Assembly: GCF_900157385.1 (NCBI RefSeq)
Contig: NZ_LT717699.1
Location: 166,523-230,522, forward strand
DNA length: 64,000 nucleotides
Direction of reading: 5' to 3'
Source of the DNA: Mycobacterium terramassiliense
GTDB taxonomy: Bacteria; Actinomycetota; Actinomycetes; Mycobacteriales; Mycobacteriaceae
Part shown: piece by piece, positions 63,169 through 64,000 of the stretch
How the letters are laid out: each line of letters starts with the position of its first letter
Numbering within the stretch: position 1 is the first letter of the stretch
Notes under the pieces: model-generated
The model's database searches: none
What the model saw: only the letters and a program-made list of their open reading frames with translations
Told to the model about the DNA's origin: nothing
Position numbers and translations under genes: made by a program

Positions 63169-63519
63169 GTGATCCAGCGCGAGCCTTCGGTCTTGGCGCA
63201 CAGAAGCACCGATGGACCGGTGCGGACGTGTGTGGGGTGCCGAAAGCGAGAGCTGGCCGCCGAACTGCTTCGCGTGGTGGCTGTGTCGACGGGGAACGGC
63301 GAGTACGCCGCGATCGTTGACGACAGGAGTAGCCTGCCGGGGCGGGGTGCATGGCTGCATCCCGTGCCACAGTGCGCGCAACAGGCGATTCGGCGGCGGG
63401 CTTTCACCAAAGCGTTGCGCATCACCGGTCCACTGGACACCTCCGCGGTGGTCGAGCACTTGGAGTGCACGGCTCGCGCGGCGACAGAAGAGGCAGCAAA
63501 GAACATGAGCACACCGTGA
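63169..63519 (+). CDS. ylxR: YlxR family (DUF448) RNA-binding protein
   Basis: A 116-aa YlxR-type protein of the nusA-infB operon. The signature RTCVGCRKRELAAELLRVV is at residues about 19-37 and GRGAWLHPVPQCAQQAIRRRAFTKAL near 58-84. YlxR is a small nucleic-acid-binding protein tied to RNase P and NusA functions in some bacteria. It starts at GTG 63169. A long C-terminal tail after residue 90 is unusual. Equivalent to Rv2840c. Confidence 0.92.
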   Translation: MIQREPSVLAHRSTDGPVRTCVGCRKRELAAELLRVVAVSTGNGEYAAIVDDRSSLPGRGAWLHPVPQCAQQAIRRRAFTKALRITGPLDTSAVVEHLECTARAATEEAAKNMSTP

Positions 63520-63593
63520 AGTCCCGATGACAATGCGTCATAGCTAAACCCGAGGCGCGGCCCACTGCTGTCGCCTCATAGACAGGAGATGTA

Positions 63594-64000
63594 GTGGCAG
63601 GTAAGGCCCGCGTACACGAGTTGGCTAAGGAACTCGGTGTCACCAGCAAGGAAGTCCTCGCCCGACTGAATGAACAGGGCGAATTCGTCAAATCCGCATC
63701 CTCGACGGTGGAGGCACCGGTGGCTCGCCGGCTGCGGGAGTCCTTCGGGGGCGGCAAGCCGGCGCCCGGCAAGGCCTCTGAAAAGGCAGCCAAGGGTCCG
63801 GACAAATCCCTCGACAAAGCGCTCGACAAGGCGATCAGCAAGCCCGCCGGGAACGGCGAGGCGCCCGCCGCGCCCGCGCAGCCGGCCGCCGGCGGGGTGG
63901 CTGCCGCGGCGCAGGGCGCCCCGGCCGCGACGGCCGAAGCGCCGGCCGCGTCCGCCGCTCCGCCCGCACCCGCGCGGCCACAGCCCGGGCAGCCGGCGGC
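63594..64000 (+). CDS. infB: Translation initiation factor IF-2 (5' part, cut by window end)
   Basis: The gene begins at GTG 63594 behind GACAGGAGA and runs off the window with 135 codons seen. The N-terminus reads [25 protein letters not shown], the IF2-N domain, followed by an Ala/Pro/Lys-rich disordered segment ([22 protein letters not shown]; then long AP runs) typical of actinobacterial IF-2. The GTPase domain lies beyond the window. It is the last gene of the rimP-nusA-ylxR-infB operon. Confidence 0.95.
   Translation, partial: MAGKARVHELAKELGVTSKEVLARLNEQGEFVKSASSTVEAPVARRLRESFGGGKPAPGKASEKAAKGPDKSLDKALDKAISKPAGNGEAPAAPAQPAAGGVAAAAQGAPAATAEAPAASAAPPAPARPQPGQPA

Noticed and set aside
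1..64000. tRNA, rRNA, riboswitch (including cobalamin type), transposase and prophage signals
   Set aside because: I found no sequence pattern that supports any of these, including upstream of the B12 genes and nicT.

Overview
This is a high-GC window (GTG/TTG starts are common) from a slow-growing, non-tuberculous Mycobacterium. Gene order runs parallel, in reverse numbering, to the H37Rv block from about Rv2884 down to infB (Rv2839c): pyrH-frr-cdsA-rlmN, secreted thioredoxin/CcdA-like pair, dxr-rip1-ispG, GNAT, lipoprotein PBP, map, glnA4-amidotransferase-aldC-SDR, nicT, mtr, lipase, mqo, ElaA-type GNAT, chelatase, cobO-cobB-cysG, efpA, proS, ferritin-like/lipoprotein pair, rimP-nusA-ylxR-infB. 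PE, PE_PGRS and PPE genes support a slow grower. The species cannot be fixed from the sequence alone. No tRNA, rRNA, CRISPR array, transposase or phage gene was seen.

Layout. 1-5.9 kb: acyltransferase, GlnR-like regulator, CsbD stress protein, then uridylate kinase, ribosome recycling factor, CDP-diglyceride synthase and the 23S/tRNA methylase RlmN. 6-9.5 kb: a large LuxR-family ATPase regulator and a PE gene with a rearranged Gly-rich tail. 9.6-26.6 kb: secreted redox pair, MEP isoprenoid genes flanking the Rip1 site-2 protease, a beta-lactam-target lipoprotein, map, cobQ, a four-gene amine/gamma-glutamyl cluster and a WxG-less PPE gene.

27.3-45.4 kb is the accessory highlight: an almost continuous minus-strand set of overlapping genes encoding a group 1h-type (high-affinity, atmospheric-H2 type) [NiFe]-hydrogenase (small and large subunits), a NifU/rubredoxin-like iron-sulphur protein, DUF5947, DUF6084, an unrecognised 439-aa protein, a 39-aa membrane peptide, the maturation endopeptidase, hypABCDEF with three HypC-type domains (one fused to an SIS-like domain), an SIS isomerase-like protein, a DUF6390-type protein and a phosphodiesterase. 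A nickel permease (nicT) lies upstream, divergent from a Fur-family gene that is probably Nur; a TTGCAA-N5-TTGCAA-like Nur box lies between them. Two tandem 15-bp palindromes sit between hypB and the structural genes, and a near-consensus promoter (TTGACA-N17-TAGACC) lies just upstream of the small subunit. Nickel uptake, nickel insertion, Fe(CN)2CO assembly, proteolytic maturation and candidate electron transfer are thus all encoded together.

45.6-64 kb returns to conserved core genes. Several small dispersed repeats run through the window: a GAGCGTGC-bounded palindromic element (inside the CcdA-like gene and upstream of cobB), a 50-bp element (3' of the hydrogenase large subunit and, in frame, inside the chelatase gene), and a 55-bp MIRU-like tandem repeat between cobB and cysG whose core recurs at the mtr stop codon. 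Two of these repeats have been absorbed into coding sequence as protein linkers.
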